A stretch of DNA of 64,000 nucleotides from Podocnemis expansa (lineage: Eukaryota; Chordata; Testudines; Podocnemididae). The stretch covers positions 18,683,414 through 18,747,413 of the forward strand of contig ML682007.1 in assembly GCA_007922195.1 (NCBI GenBank), given 5' to 3'. The notes under the pieces were generated by a model. It was not told the origin of the DNA. It made no database searches and saw nothing but the letters and a program-made list of their open reading frames with translations. The first letter of the stretch is position 1. Every line of letters starts with the position of its first letter. A program made the position numbers and the translations under genes. Below, in pieces: positions 23,414 through 34,495 of this stretch.

Positions 23414-24957
23414 TGTCAACGGAGGTGGCAGACATAATGGCCACCTCGCCCCCCAACATAGCCCTCTAGACTATGGAGCTCACAGGGAGGAGTGTTAAGT
23501 ATCTATCTCCCCGGATGGGTTTCATCTCCGGGCTATCCAGCTCAAGGGGAAGAGTGTTAAGGATCGATCTTCCCTGACAGGCCTCAATCTCCTGTGTGAG
23601 TTTCTGCCTCCCTAGCTTTGTGTCAACAAGAAGGGGGGTGAGTTCCTATCCCCCCTGAACAGTTTCTCGACACCCCCGTCACCACGAAGGAGGGGTCATT
23701 GTCTGGGGTCCCAGTTTTATCATTGGTCCTGACCAGGATCCCACTCCTAATTGGCTATTTTTACTCTGGCTCGGCAAAATTCTATTAAAACCCCCTGTCT
23801 CAGCTAGCTTGTTGTTCTCCCACCCTCGGATGCTAAAGGGCACGTCGCGACCCGGTCGGACTGATCCCCCGACTGAGACAGGGAGTACCCACCCCCGAGA
23901 CCCTCTTTTTTTTTTTTGGGGTGTACACGGATTGCCGGCCGAACGATTAAGTGCTGAGATGCTGCAGCTGGTCTGCCTCCTCGCTTTGGGTTCTACTGCG
24001 GTCCTGGGACAGGTATTATAAATCGATATAGGCCTCCTACCTTCTCTTAATCATTCTACTTGGTACCATTTATATATAGTCTGTGATTGTAGCTTCTTCA
24101 CCTGAGTTTTGCACAGTTTGTGTAGTTGTTATTATTTTCTCTGTATTCTGCATAATCTTTTTATGGTATAGTTGTTTAAGGTCTAGCATAGTTTTGTGTT
24201 GTTAATTTGCCAGGTGTTTTGTTAGCCATTTGTATTTTGCATCCTTCTTACTGTATAATTGTTCATTACTCTGCTTCTGCTCTAAACTGCTGGCCCCAAA
24301 CTTCCCCAGTGTACACAGGGGGAGTGCAGGGGTTTATTTTTCTCTCATCTGACTTTTTTTTCATTCTGCCGCCCACTCTTCTTGGCTAGCAAGGAGGAAT
24401 GGCTTCCAGCCATTGGTAAATACGTGTCGGGTGGGCTGGTCAGTGCCTATACCGATGTTGAGGCAGTAAAAGGCCAGAAAAGTCCTTAACTTATTATGGC
24501 CACCCTCTTGTAGGTCATTAATCCATACTGTTATTTAACTATAAGTACTTTTGTAGGTTGTAAGTGTTTTGCATAGACTTACGTGCTTTATCCTGTTGTT
24601 TGGTTGGAGGTGTTTTACAGGTGCTTTATATAGACTTTCTTGCTCCACACTGTTACTTGGTTATAAGTGCTTTGCATAGATTTTTAGCTTTATATTGTCA
24701 TTTAGTTATAAGGGTTTATTTAGATTTTGCTTTATACTGTTAGTTGGTTATAAGTGTCCTATCTAGGTTTTGCTTCATATTGTTAGTTGATTACAAGTGG
24801 TTTTGCATAGATCTCCTTGTTTTACACTGTTAAGGGGTTGAAGGTGTTTAAGGTGTCACTATAAAAGTAGGTTTTTTTGTTTAATTGAACTGGTGTCCGT
24901 CTCATTGGTGGGTGTCACCGGTCCATCCCAGTCACATCGCGAACCCGGGGTTCAACA
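23414..24957 (+). mobile_element. Solo-LTR-like element, copy 2
   Basis: A 1544-bp copy of the element at 3326-4704, same orientation, TGTCAAC to GGTTCAACA, with a perfect 5-bp duplication ACTTA (23409-23413 and 24958-24962). It is longer than copy 1 because a 62-bp segment is tandemly duplicated (23471-23532 and 23533-23594) and because the array upstream of the TATA box (TATAAAA at 24860) has about seven units (24520-24850) instead of about five. No internal retroviral genes adjoin it. It is probably a recombination-derived solo LTR. Confidence 0.65.
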
Positions 24958-24962
24958 ACTTA

Positions 24963-25420
24963 TACAAAGTCCACAGGACCTTGCTTACGACAAAGGAACA
25001 CAGAATGAAAAGCATAAGTATAGAGAGGCTTTTTGAGATTGCAAACAGTACCATGTTAGGTAGCTGACTGACTTCTTCCCATCCACATGAACCACTTATT
25101 CAAAGCACTACTCCTGATGGGCATGAAAAATGTGGATAATTGAGAACAGTGAACATCCAGGACTTAGCTGCCTGGTGGAACCATTGAAGTCTGTTTAGAT
25201 TTAAACAAACTTTTGCTGGACCAGCATGTTTTCCAAAGGGGGCACCACAGACAGCACAAGGACCACTGTATCAGGCGAGACAGGAGTATTTTACCTGTCT
25301 GACTTCTTTAGCATGAGACACCTGTTTGGCAGATTGAACTTTTATCACCATCTAATGAACAGGAGAATTTGGAGTCTCCTTTATCCCGTATAGGATTGAG
25401 AAATTCTGAAAAATGATTAT
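24963..25420. other. Intronic sequence, nothing recognised
   Basis: Unique-looking sequence between the LTR and the palindromic MITE. No exon or repeat is recognised. Confidence 0.45.
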
Positions 25421-25930
25421 AGGGGCTGTGTCTACACTTACAATTTAATTTGAATTAATGAGGATTAATTCAAATTAAATTAAAGCACGGCTACACTGGC
25501 TTTCATTAATTCGACCTAAGGAATTCCTTAGGTCGAATTAATGAAAGGTTACTTTCAAGTTATAAAACCTCGCTTAACTTTGAAGTAAGACTTACTTTGA
25601 ATTTATTAGTTTGAATTAACTGAGGGTAGCCGTGCTAATTCAAACTAACCATTAATTAGAAATAACGCTTTTTGACCTTCTTCTTCCCAGGGTACCTTCC
25701 TCTTTCTATATATTAAGTGGGGGCATGGCCCTTCTTGGGGGCCATCTTGCCACACCTCCCACAGTGCCCCTCTCCTAATTTGAGCTAGCAAGTCCTGTCC
25801 ATTGACATGCTAGTTCGAATTGGGTTTCTAGTGGGGCCATGCTAGTTCAAATTAACTTAATGTGAGCTCACCATTATTAGTTTGAATTAAGTTAATTCAA
25901 ACTAACTTTTTAAGTGCAGACATTGCCATG
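25421..25930. mobile_element. Palindrome-rich MITE
   Basis: The ends are GGGGCTGTGTCTACACTTAC on the left and, inverted, GGCAATGTCTGCACTTAAAA on the right. Inside are four near or perfect hairpins: 25442-25459 with 25464-25481 (18 bp, 4-nt loop), a 48-bp perfect palindrome at 25500-25547, 25606-25618 with 25636-25648 (13 bp), and 25877-25890 with 25892-25905 (14 bp, 1-nt loop). The shared unit is GTTTGAATTAA or its inverse. No transposase is present. The target duplication is unclear. Confidence 0.7.
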
Positions 25931-26720
25931 TGCATTCTTCTAGCTATGCACACAGGGAATTGCACCTTTATAGGACAACTATATTAATTAAATTGAGATG
26001 TCAATCAAAGCAACAGCTGGTGTTTGCAGACAAGCTCTCTTGAAAACCAACACATGGAAGAGCTGTGTTAAAGGGACACTTAGAATACTGGTGAGCAATC
26101 ACCTTCTAATAGAAAGTTTTCTTATATCTCAACAACTCTGAAGGAACAATACTGCTGAGTGAACACAAGAGAAAGCAACCATGCTGATTGATGCATTGCA
26201 ACCAATAACACCCTCAGGAAAGCGTCACTGGCTGCAGTGTATAAAACCAGCTACAGCAAGAGAAACTCTCAAAAACCCCAAACCAGAACAGGCCAAAAAT
26301 AACCCCCAAACCATATCAACATTAGGGGCTTTCAAGACAGACAAAACAGACTGAAGAAACCAGCCAGGTGCAGACATGATAATTCCCAATAGCAACAAAT
26401 ATCCCAGGTTAGGTGAAGCACACAGATAGCCTTTTTCACTTAAGTGTCCTGTGGCTGTATTGTGAATTTACATCCCAGGCTCATCAAAGCCAGAACATGT
26501 ACACTTCCCAGCAGAACTCCACACCTCCACTTCAGGCATGGCAGATGATAAGTACAACCTAACCAGAGCATGCAAGTTTTGAAGTCTATACTCCCAGTTT
26601 GGTCCAATCCCTGATATTTCTTGAATCCCCAATCATCAAATACTTTAAATACACTACAACTCTTTTTTTTTTTTTAACAGAAGGTATTCAAAACCTCCAC
26701 CTGTACCATCAAAAATCTTC
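25931..26720. other. Intronic sequence, nothing recognised
   Basis: Unique-looking sequence with a T-run at 26665-26678. No exon or repeat is recognised. Confidence 0.45.
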
Positions 26721-26993
26721 AGGCTATGTCTACACCGATGGTGACAAATTCACCACCATTAGATCAACTGAGTGGAAGTGAATACGCACTCAGCTGAGCC
26801 AGAAGTCAATCTAATAAAACCACCTGTGGAAAAGAATAGTACTGAGTTGACAGGCATGCATTTCCCATCAGCGCAGTGTGGTGGAGATGGCACGCAGAAG
26901 AGAATTTAGGACATTAATGTAAGTTACGCGAGCTACATAGAGTAGCTTGCACCGCTCGCCACTGAATTTGCCAGTAAGCGTAGATCAGGCCCT
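26721..26993. mobile_element. MITE with TGTCTACAC-type ends
   Basis: The left end is AGGCTATGTCTACACCGATG followed by GTGACAAATTCACC. The right end, inverted, is AGGGCCTGATCTACGCTTAC followed by TGGCAAATTCAGTGG. The inverted ends are clear over about 35 bp. No coding sequence and no clear target duplication were found. Confidence 0.6.
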
Positions 26994-27284
26994 AGAAAGA
27001 ATGAGAATGGAACAAAAGTCTACTAAGTTTAAAAACAATGAACATGAGAAGCAGTTTACTTCCTACCTGGAATGCTGTACTTAAAAAAAAGAAGAGATCT
27101 TTACAAGGAGATCAAAAGTCAACCTACAGACTGAATAGAAGTGAAAATACATGAAATAGGCACATCCAAGATCTCTAAGCAGTTTGCAAACATTACTAGG
27201 TGTTTTATATATCCTTCTTCCCTAACGAAGAATCAATTAAAACATCATGCAGTCTGTCACATACGGTTGTCCTATGGACTAGAA

Positions 27285-27458
27285 TAGTGGCTCTCAACCT
27301 TTTTCGGGTTGTGACATGCTTGGTGGTGGGATCGTACAGGACACGCCAGCCCACCTCCCCCCAGGCTGAATCCAGCGATCGTCCTGGCTCTCCACAACAC
27401 ACTTACTGCTATGTGGGGACACAGTAACATGTTCTAACACAGTGGTCAAGAACCACTG
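27285..27458. mobile_element. hAT-type MITE, family A copy 1
   Basis: 174 bp, starting TAGTGGCTCTCAACCTTTTT and ending AGTGGTCAAGAACCACTG. Flanks GACTAGAA (27277-27284) and GATTAGAA (27459-27466) match 7/8. It is the same family as 49951-50128, with shared internal text such as GTGACATGCTT and CACACTTAC. It sits about 420 bp from the UBTD2 exon donor. Confidence 0.8.
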
Positions 27459-27881
27459 GATTAGAAGACAAACATGACTGCCTAGAAGACATAACTTTTA
27501 AAGACACAACAAAACTACTGGAAATCACGTGTAGATATTTTGAAGTAACCTCCCGAAACAGACCGTGCCTTGTATATCATGCACTTACTTCAGGTATAAA
27601 TATACATTTTAAACAATATTCATCTGAGACTTGGCTAACGCACAGTCTATGCGTTGTCAGCTCAATTCTGAATCCCAGCAAAATTCTGGTTTCTTCCAGC
27701 ACTGATATGGTAAGCAGAGACACAGATCACTTGAGAATAATTCATATCAACAAACAAGTACTTCTAGGATATTACACATATCTGACATTTATTCCCAGAC
27801 TATACTCATTACCTTTCTACTGCCCTTTGCCCTAACTATTCCTAGACGTGATCAGGTTGTGGCCATATCTAACAAACCTAC

Positions 27882-28118
27882 CATGTGGTAGTGTGATGTT
27901 TGCACCATCAATGATTGCTTGTGCCAGTTCATGATCATTGCTCTCAAATGCATGTGCAGCAGCCTTGAGGGCATCCCAAATCTCCTTGCGGCCTTCAAAA
28001 GCTGGTGCTGTGTCCCAAAACTCATCTCTTTTACTGCGCAGCTGTCCATCCGTCATTGGGTAATCACTTTTCCATTTTGGTTTCTCTTTTTTCAAGGGCT
28101 GATTACGACCTAAAGCAA
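27882..28118 (-). CDS. UBTD2: UBTD2 internal coding exon (exon 2 of 3)
   Basis: Internal exon of ubiquitin domain-containing protein 2 (DC-UbP), a cytosolic adaptor reported to link ubiquitin activation and deubiquitination through UBE1 and USP5. The minus-strand exon is 237 bp (79 codons, phase 1 at both ends). It has a pyrimidine-rich acceptor ending TTTCTACAG and a donor reading CATG then GTAGGT. The translation runs from [17 protein letters not shown] through [20 protein letters not shown] and [19 protein letters not shown] to [11 protein letters not shown]. This is the N-terminal UBTD ubiquitin-binding domain, roughly residues 24-103 of the usual ~234. Residues such as [12 protein letters not shown] and [20 protein letters not shown] fit UBTD2 rather than UBTD1. 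There is no stop or frameshift. The C-terminal ubiquitin-like domain (last exon) and the short N-terminal exon are not in the window. Splice borders and the absence of adjoining exons argue against a processed copy. Confidence 0.95.
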
Positions 28119-28277
28119 CTGTAGAAAGAGACACAAGCACATTACTAAAGCCAAATTGGTTATATTTTAATTACAAGCAGCGTCAGCCTTCTTTCTGGAA
28201 ACTCTGGTCCTTTGTAAGCTCTTGAACCCTTCATATGCCCTAGAGACTACTCTAATTCCTTTTTTAAGGCTCTCTGG

Positions 28278-28592
28278 CAGGAGCATCATTGCCCCGGGAA
28301 AAGAGACAGGCCCCGGCCCGGACTCCATTCCTGCCGCTGCCAGCCCAGTCCCTGATCCCCAGCCAGGGATGGGGACAGGCAAGGCAGTGGATGCTGTGCA
28401 CAGCTCGACCCAGGAGACGCAGGCGCTGCCGCGGCCATCCTGGCTATGGATACCTGGCCAGGAGAGGGAGGCACTGCTGTGACTGGCCCAGCACCAGATA
28501 CCCAGCTGGGGAGAGGCAGAGGGCGCGCCAGCTGTTCAGGACACTGGCTCTGGGACTTGGGGCCCATGCCCCATGTGCCAGCGATGTCCCTG
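28278..28592. mobile_element. GC-rich MITE upstream of the UBTD2 exon
   Basis: The left end CAGGAGCATCATTGCCCC and the right end, inverted, CAGGGACATCGCTGGCACAT form TIRs like those of 16495-16883 (CAGGGGCGTCGCTGGCAC). The interior is GC-rich. No convincing target duplication was found. It lies about 160 bp from the UBTD2 exon acceptor, on the intron 1 side. Confidence 0.55.
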
Positions 28593-29432
28593 CCTTTTCA
28601 GCATTTTCTCCCCCTCAGGTTCACTCTTTAGCTTTTTCAGGGGGTTTCCCTTCCACTCTCCAATTATACCTGCCTCTCAAACTGTCTAAAAATTCCCTGT
28701 GTGCCCTTGAACTTCTTTCCACGCTCCCCTAGTAACTGTCTCTCTCCACTCCTTATGCCATCTGCTGCAGACCGCATGACTTATTCATAAAACAATAGAA
28801 ATCTTTCAGCACGCTACAGAAGCCATACAGTGAGAGAATATTAACTAGTAGCACCCCCGTCACAGATGCAATACTGTATCAGGATTTTCCTCTCTCATTC
28901 TGCCAGCAATGAGCCCCGTACAAATTATACTCCACTACTAAATGCAAGTGTTTTATAAAACAAAGTATTTTTTCACTGTCCTCTTTCTACATATTATTTC
29001 CCGTTTCACAGTTACTCAAACTTTTATTTCTGACTCTAACCCTAAAATCTTTGTGCAGACCCAGAAATCTCTAAAGAACATACAGTAACCTTACAAGCTT
29101 CCCCATAGCAGATACTTCATTTACATGAAACATTTGAGGGTTTGCTTCACTTCACCTATAGTAATATTCTTATAACAGAGACTTAAAAAGGAACCATAAA
29201 ATTATGACAACATGCTATTAGGCCTACTCGCTTGATTTTTAAGCACTGTGAAGCACACGTTACAACCCATCTTTCTTCATTCTCATGAGCATGATCTTTA
29301 TTTGAAATGCGGCACAAGAACTCAGACGGGTTTGGAGAGCTGGGTTCTTGGATATTTCAAAGACTGCAAAGCAGGGTTGAAGAACCGCCTAATGTGCAAG
29401 CATGTGCTGCTAGTGATCAGAGAAATTATCAC
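28593..29432. other. Intronic sequence, nothing recognised
   Basis: AT-rich unique-looking intron. No exon or repeat is recognised. Confidence 0.45.
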
Positions 29433-29535
29433 TAGAGCCCTCCAATTCCATGTATCTCCACTTTACAGCCATAGCTCATTTTTATGGACCACGGCTCAGA
29501 TGCAGATACAAGTTTTGTACCTGCGTAGGGCTCTG
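29433..29535. mobile_element. TAGAGCCCT-type MITE, short copy
   Basis: It starts TAGAGCCCTCCAATTCC and ends GTACCTGCGTAGGGCTCT, with CAGATGCAGATACAAGTTTT inside. It is a shortened, diverged relative of the element at 51621-51861. The flanking duplication is no longer readable. Confidence 0.5.
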
Positions 29536-29597
29536 CATCGCACAGGTTCCAGCTCGGCATTCCGAATCATGAAGCCTGCGATATGTGGCAATAGCCT

Positions 29598-29667
29598 GCT
29601 GGGCATTTTGGGAGTTGCGGTCCCCAGCTTGCTTCCATGGGGGAGGTAAACTACAACTCTCAGAAGG
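29598..29667. promoter_or_regulatory. Two opposed ZNF143/SBS-like motifs
   Basis: The minus strand at 29598-29622 reads GCAACTCCCAAAATGCCCAG. The plus strand at 29648-29667 reads AACTACAACTCTCAGAAGG. Both resemble the SBS motif ACTACAACTCCCAGAAGGC bound by ZNF143. The pair may equally be inverted ends of a repeat, so the regulatory reading is tentative. Confidence 0.25.
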
Positions 29668-30420
29668 AAGTGCACCTGTGTACTTCTGTGCAATGAACCA
29701 ACTGCCATTTTGAAAGAGACATCTTTACTTTAAACTAGCTAGTAGCAACAATCAGTACTGCGAGCAAAGTAGTTGTTGCTGCTGCTCTGTTCCAATTGTG
29801 TTTGCATTAGTGTCACTCAGGCTGTTTAGGGGTGTCTGAGACCCCAACCGGAAGGGAGCACTGTATGCAAGGGCTCAGGATGTAACCGCCCATGCACTGA
29901 GTGAGGAAGGATGCATGGCAGAAGCAGCAGGTGGCAGAGGAAGATGTCTCAGGAGGAAGCAGGGAGCAACTGGGGATTGGGAGCTTTGCACCACCCTGCC
30001 TTTCTCACCTGCGATGAACTGAGGAGCTGTTAGTAAAGCCCTGTGCATCTTCCAATCAGATGCAGATACTGTACAAATTTTGCATCCATTCAGTGCTCTA
30101 ATTATCTCTTTGCATTTGTTAGCAGTTGGCCCAGCAGAGTCATGGTTAAGATAACACTGAAGAACTATGCTTGTTTTGGAAATCTGAAAGAAAGTTTCCC
30201 TATCTTTCAAGATACTCAAACTACAAAGATAGGAACCATGCAAATACTTCGAACTAACAGGTTTGTTCCCTAAATAGTTCTTAAAGTTAAAATTTTAGAA
30301 CAGTCCTGTTGTTTTGGGACTTTTGCCTTGTCTACAAACTGCACAACTGTGAAACCTTGCACTGATCTTGGAGGTTTTTAGTTTGTTTTTTTTAAATGTC
30401 TCCTGAACCACAAAGAGTGC
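29668..30420. other. Intronic sequence, nothing recognised
   Basis: Unique-looking sequence of mixed composition. No exon or repeat is recognised. Confidence 0.4.
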
Positions 30421-31135
30421 AAGGAAGTTGTGGAAACTGTCTAATGTGGGGTGCAGTGACTGGGCATGGCCTCCCCCCCAGACTGACAAGGAAGGAGTCT
30501 GCCATCCACCCCCTGGTGGGAGGAGCCAGAAAGGCCATGCCCACCGCAGCAGAGGCAGAAAGATGGGACGGGAACTATATAGGGTGGGCCCTCTAGAGAC
30601 AGTTGGGGCAGAGAGTAGCTGCTGGAGAATGACATCTCTCCTTCACTGTTGCTGTCCATGTCAAACCACTGCAGCACTGAGGACCCAGAGCATCTGTCAG
30701 AGTCTCAGAGAACCCAACAGTGCTGCCTGCCCCACTGAGGAACTACTGGGGTTGCCCCTTGATGAAGACTCTGAGGCCCAGGTACTGCAGGGTGGGAGGG
30801 AAGGTAGGAAGGAGCCCAGGAGAAACAATAATAGGCTGGTTGTGCTGTGGCCTCATACCACCTCAGTGTTTCACCTGCACTCCTGCTGACTCAGGGCTGG
30901 AACACTTTGCCAATGTGAGGGTCCTGGACTGGGACCCAGTGCAACAGGGTGGGGCTGGCTTCTCCACTGTTGTTGAGCCCATCCTTGGGATGGTGGTTAT
31001 CTTGTCATAGGCCAGGAAGCCTAAAGGGCTCTCCCCAGCTTGTGAGCCCATAGCCTGCATATAATTGCTGTGCCTTGCCTGAGGGCTTGGGAGCATAGAT
31101 TGCTTAGTTGCAATGCCTGAGAGCTTGGATGTCAT
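30420..31135 (+). repeat. Probable LTR-like block with TATA box, unclassified
   Basis: GC-richer block whose style is that of a reptile LTR-retrotransposon LTR. It contains CTATATAGGGTGGGCCCTCT (TATA-like, about 30576-30595), GAACTACTGGGGTTGCCCCT and GACTGGGACCCAGTGC. I cannot place its ends or name the family, and no pol sequence adjoins it. Overlapping open frames have no recognisable product. Confidence 0.35.
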
Positions 31136-32030
31136 GGATTGCTAATTCCTGGCTTTGTGCCTGTCTACACAGGGTGCAACAACAATGGGGCTGACGAGGG
31201 AAAGCTACACACTTCTACGTGCAGGCGGGGGGGGACTGTACCAGTAAAATTTTAAAACCAACAGTAGTATTTCAATCCACTATGGACAGCCTTGTCAAAA
31301 TGGGTCATTTACCCTTACAGGTAGCAGTATGGTATGGCCTTACTGAATTCAGGGGCCATTCTGGTCAATTTCACAGCCACAGGATTGGAAGGCTGGTCAG
31401 GTTCATATTTTCAGATGTTTACATCTGAAATTTTGTGGTGTTGGGGGGAGAGGGCTGTAGGTTCCCAGAGGTGGGTCTGATCTTGTCCTGTCCCTTCCTA
31501 GTTCAGGAACTTGCAACTGGAGCCCAGGAAACAGTAGGAGCCCCTGACTGGGGCATCCCCAGCCCTGCACCTCTCCAATAGCTAGATTTTAGGATGTTCT
31601 TTGTGAATAAAACTAAATATTCCAGGTGTGGGGCACAGACATATGATGGGAGAGAAATGTCATATGCTTGTTTCTCTAAGCAGTAATTCACACAAGTCTG
31701 TCAGTCAGTCTAGGAGCCTGGCACCTGTGATCTTGGGAAGACTGCCCCAACATGTTCTTTGTGAATGCGACTGTATTTCTAGCATTGCAGAGGAACCGTG
31801 GACATCACTATCTGGTAGGGAGGCCTCAAGTCTGCGTTACAGAAGCCAAATTGCCTTGGATCAAAATAAGACTCTGCTGTTGTGTGCCACTGAGGTCCTG
31901 GGATACAGTTTAATGTTAATAATTAGTCATTAAAAATCTTAAAGCACTAATGTAACAGGACTGTCTATATGTAGTGTTCTACAAATCTACATCTACAAGG
32001 GGTGAGGTGAGTGACTTTCCCTTCTCCCCC
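31136..32030. other. Intronic sequence, one TGTCTACAC-type trace
   Basis: The piece at 31160-31175 (CCTGTCTACACAGGG) matches the terminus style of the Harbinger-type MITEs, but the other end was not found. The remainder is unrecognised. Confidence 0.3.
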
Positions 32031-32032
32031 AT

Positions 32033-32211
32033 CAGAGCCATAACTACCCATTTCGGCACCTGAGGTGCATTCCACTCAGTATGCACCCCTTGCAATAAGC
32101 AGTGCCTGGGGCAAGCGGCGTGGAAAGTGCCCTTTGACAGAGCAGCTCAATGGAGCCGCTCTTGGGCGCCCAGGGCAAAGCCTTATTCACCCCACCGTCG
32201 TTATGGCCCTG
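32033..32211. mobile_element. Small TIR element
   Basis: It starts CAGAGCCATAACTACCCATT and ends CGTCGTTATGGCCCTG, giving 11-bp inverted ends with one mismatch (CAGAGCCATAAC versus CAGGGCCATAAC). It is GC-richer than the flanks. The 8-bp flanks agree only weakly, so the superfamily is a guess (hAT-like). Confidence 0.45.
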
Positions 32212-33869
32212 CTTCCCACACTCTCCTCATTTTGGGAGGAATTACAGCACCAACAAACAAAACCTACGTCTATCTCAACTTATTTCTCATGTCTTAGATC
32301 TGCAATTTAAATCAAAATATTCCTCATAATGCCCCTCCACTACACACACTTAACTACAACAACATTTAATAGGTGATCCACTAAGGTTCTACCTGAAGAG
32401 CAAAGAACGGGAATAATTTACCAGATCATTATGAAAGATTAGGAAAATATGAAGTAATCTGATTCCCAATGGAATAAAACAGGAACCATCTCTAAAATTT
32501 CAAAAAAACTGAAATCTTAATTTTTGGCGAGCTATAGAATTTATCTTTGCAAAGAGTAGCTATTTTATTCCAAACACATCCCTTCCACCAAAGATATTTT
32601 TCTCGCACTGTTGACCACTGAAAGCTAGATGCAACTTTAAAAGAAAAAGAAAAAAAAATGGAATGCCTTCCATTACTGACTGAAGGCAGCAACATACACA
32701 TGAATTATCTAACTTTACAAAAAAAAAAAAAAAAAGTGTTGAAATGCTTTTAGAAGATCAAAGAGGATGTATCCAAGAAGCCTCATTTACTCATTGCCTC
32801 TCCTTCCACTGCAGAAAGAATTCTGACACCATACACATTCTTTAAAGAGGGAAGAAATACAGCCAAGGTTACTAGTAATACATAGTTTAACTTTATATAG
32901 CCAATTCTGTACCTCTTTTAATCATGAATTCAAAATGGCATGCATGTCTGAGACTCTGGGAATGTTAACTCATTAAAATGAGGTATTTACAAGAATGTCA
33001 GACAACAAGCTGACATTTCATAATATATTTAGGTACAGCAAATGTTCTTCAGGTTAAAAAAAATTCAGAGGAAATGTTCAAGTTGTGACTAAGTCAGATA
33101 ACAAAAAATCATAGCACAAGAAGAAAATGAAACCACCAAAAAGTTGAAGCAGCTCAACACACAGGCTGTGTTGTTACTGCTATTTTGTATCCTACGAAGA
33201 AAATTGCACAACTGCTCTTTCAGAGGATTAACTGACCATAAACATTTATTGCTTTTAACATGGGACTAGTGTCATTTGGTTTAAAAGTGCTGATTTATCT
33301 ACCAGATTTTAGAAGAGCAAACTTTTTTATTTAAAAAAAAAAAAAAAGACACGGAGTTTGCTGGCCAAGCCCAGATATTAAGGTTTCAGCCTTTGTTGAA
33401 CACATAAAGCCTAAAAAGTAACCATGGGTCGGTCAGTCAAACGGTGGTGCACATGACATTCAGACAAAATAGATGTGAGAGTTAGTTGGGCAAAAGATTC
33501 TGAAATGCTCGAAACAAGCTCATTAAAAAAGTCAATTGTTTCCTCAAAAGTCGCTTGCAGACAAAGTATGAAACAGTATGTTACCAGATAACCTTTAAAG
33601 GCCAATGAAACATAACATAGTTTTTTAACAAATGGGCCAGATCACCAGATCATAAATGGAAATCTCACCCGTGTCAAGAAAACATCAGTTTGGGTCAAAG
33701 GACATTTACTTTAACATTTGCCAGCTTAATGTTTGCTTGCATAAAAAACCAACAAAAGCTAAATTTTCCAACAGGATCTCCTCTGTTCTCCCCCAAATAT
33801 TAATTCTGAGGCTGGGTTAGAGGCAGTTCCTGCAGCTTCTGAACAGTGTCTTTTTCTGCAAATACTGAG
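32212..33869. other. Intronic sequence, nothing recognised
   Basis: AT-rich unique-looking intron with A-runs at 32719-32735 and 33335-33346. No exon or repeat is recognised. Confidence 0.45.
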
Positions 33870-34124
33870 CCCTAGTCTACATCTGGGGTTTTTTCGGTGG
33901 CAGTCGACCTCCAGTTATGCAAGAAACATAAAATTCCTTGTGTAACTGGTGGTGACTTTTTAAGCCACCAATACACATTAGGGAAAAGCCGACCACAAGC
34001 CTTTCCTATGCTCCTTGCCCCAGGATTTCAGGGAGCCGTGGTGCGAGTTCACCCTGGCTGCAATCTGCTCCTGGAAGGACGAACTGACAGCAGCAAAATT
34101 GCCACTGTCAGTGTAGTCTAAATC
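33870..34124 (+). mobile_element. Harbinger-type MITE, copy 1
   Basis: Ends near CCCTAGTCTACATCTGGGGT and, inverted, TTTAGACTACACTGACAGTG. The interior shares TTTTTTCGGTGGCAGTCGAC, GCAAGAAACATAAAATTCC and GGCTGCAATCTGCTCCTGGA with the copy at 54106-54326 in the same orientation. Confidence 0.6.
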
Positions 34125-34364
34125 TGAGTCTCCTCTGCAAACAATATAACAGTGTCTTACGACACTGGAACATGCACTCTCTCCCCCTATTCTATACCCA
34201 CTTCAGTTCTTCCCACTTCCCTTGGCCCAAAGCTGGACTGCACCTGATGGAGGATATCGTGGAAGATCTGGTGTTTTCTGCCTATTATAGAATAATTCTA
34301 TAGAACAATTTTAGAACAATTGTGTCCTGGAAAGATGGCCCAATCCTTCCTACCTGGACAGAAT

Positions 34365-34495
34365 AATCATGATATTGAGATGAGGTGATAAAAATCTTTT
34401 TTTTTTTTTTTTTATTGGACCAACAGATGTGGTCTCTCACCCACCTTGTGTGTAATATCCTGGGACCAACACAGCTAACACAACACAACACACAA
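34365..34495. repeat. Foldback repeat, short
   Basis: The left piece contains GAGATGAGGTGATAAAAATC, a long T-run (34396-34413) and TTATTGGACCAAC. The right piece is inverted: CTCTCACCCACCTTGTGTGT then AATATCCTGGGACCAACACA. It is the same family as 5585-5774 and 11425-11703. Confidence 0.55.

Noticed and set aside
25421..25930. CRISPR-like or bacterial repeat array
   Set aside because: The repeats are inverted hairpins of a MITE, not regularly spaced direct repeats, and the DNA is vertebrate.
27882..28118. UBTD1 or a processed UBTD pseudogene instead of a UBTD2 exon
   Set aside because: Residues match UBTD2, and intact splice sites with no neighbouring exon sequence argue against a retrocopy.
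30428..30889. 153-codon open frame
   Set aside because: It lies in an LTR-like GC-rich block, overlaps other frames on both strands and shows no domain.
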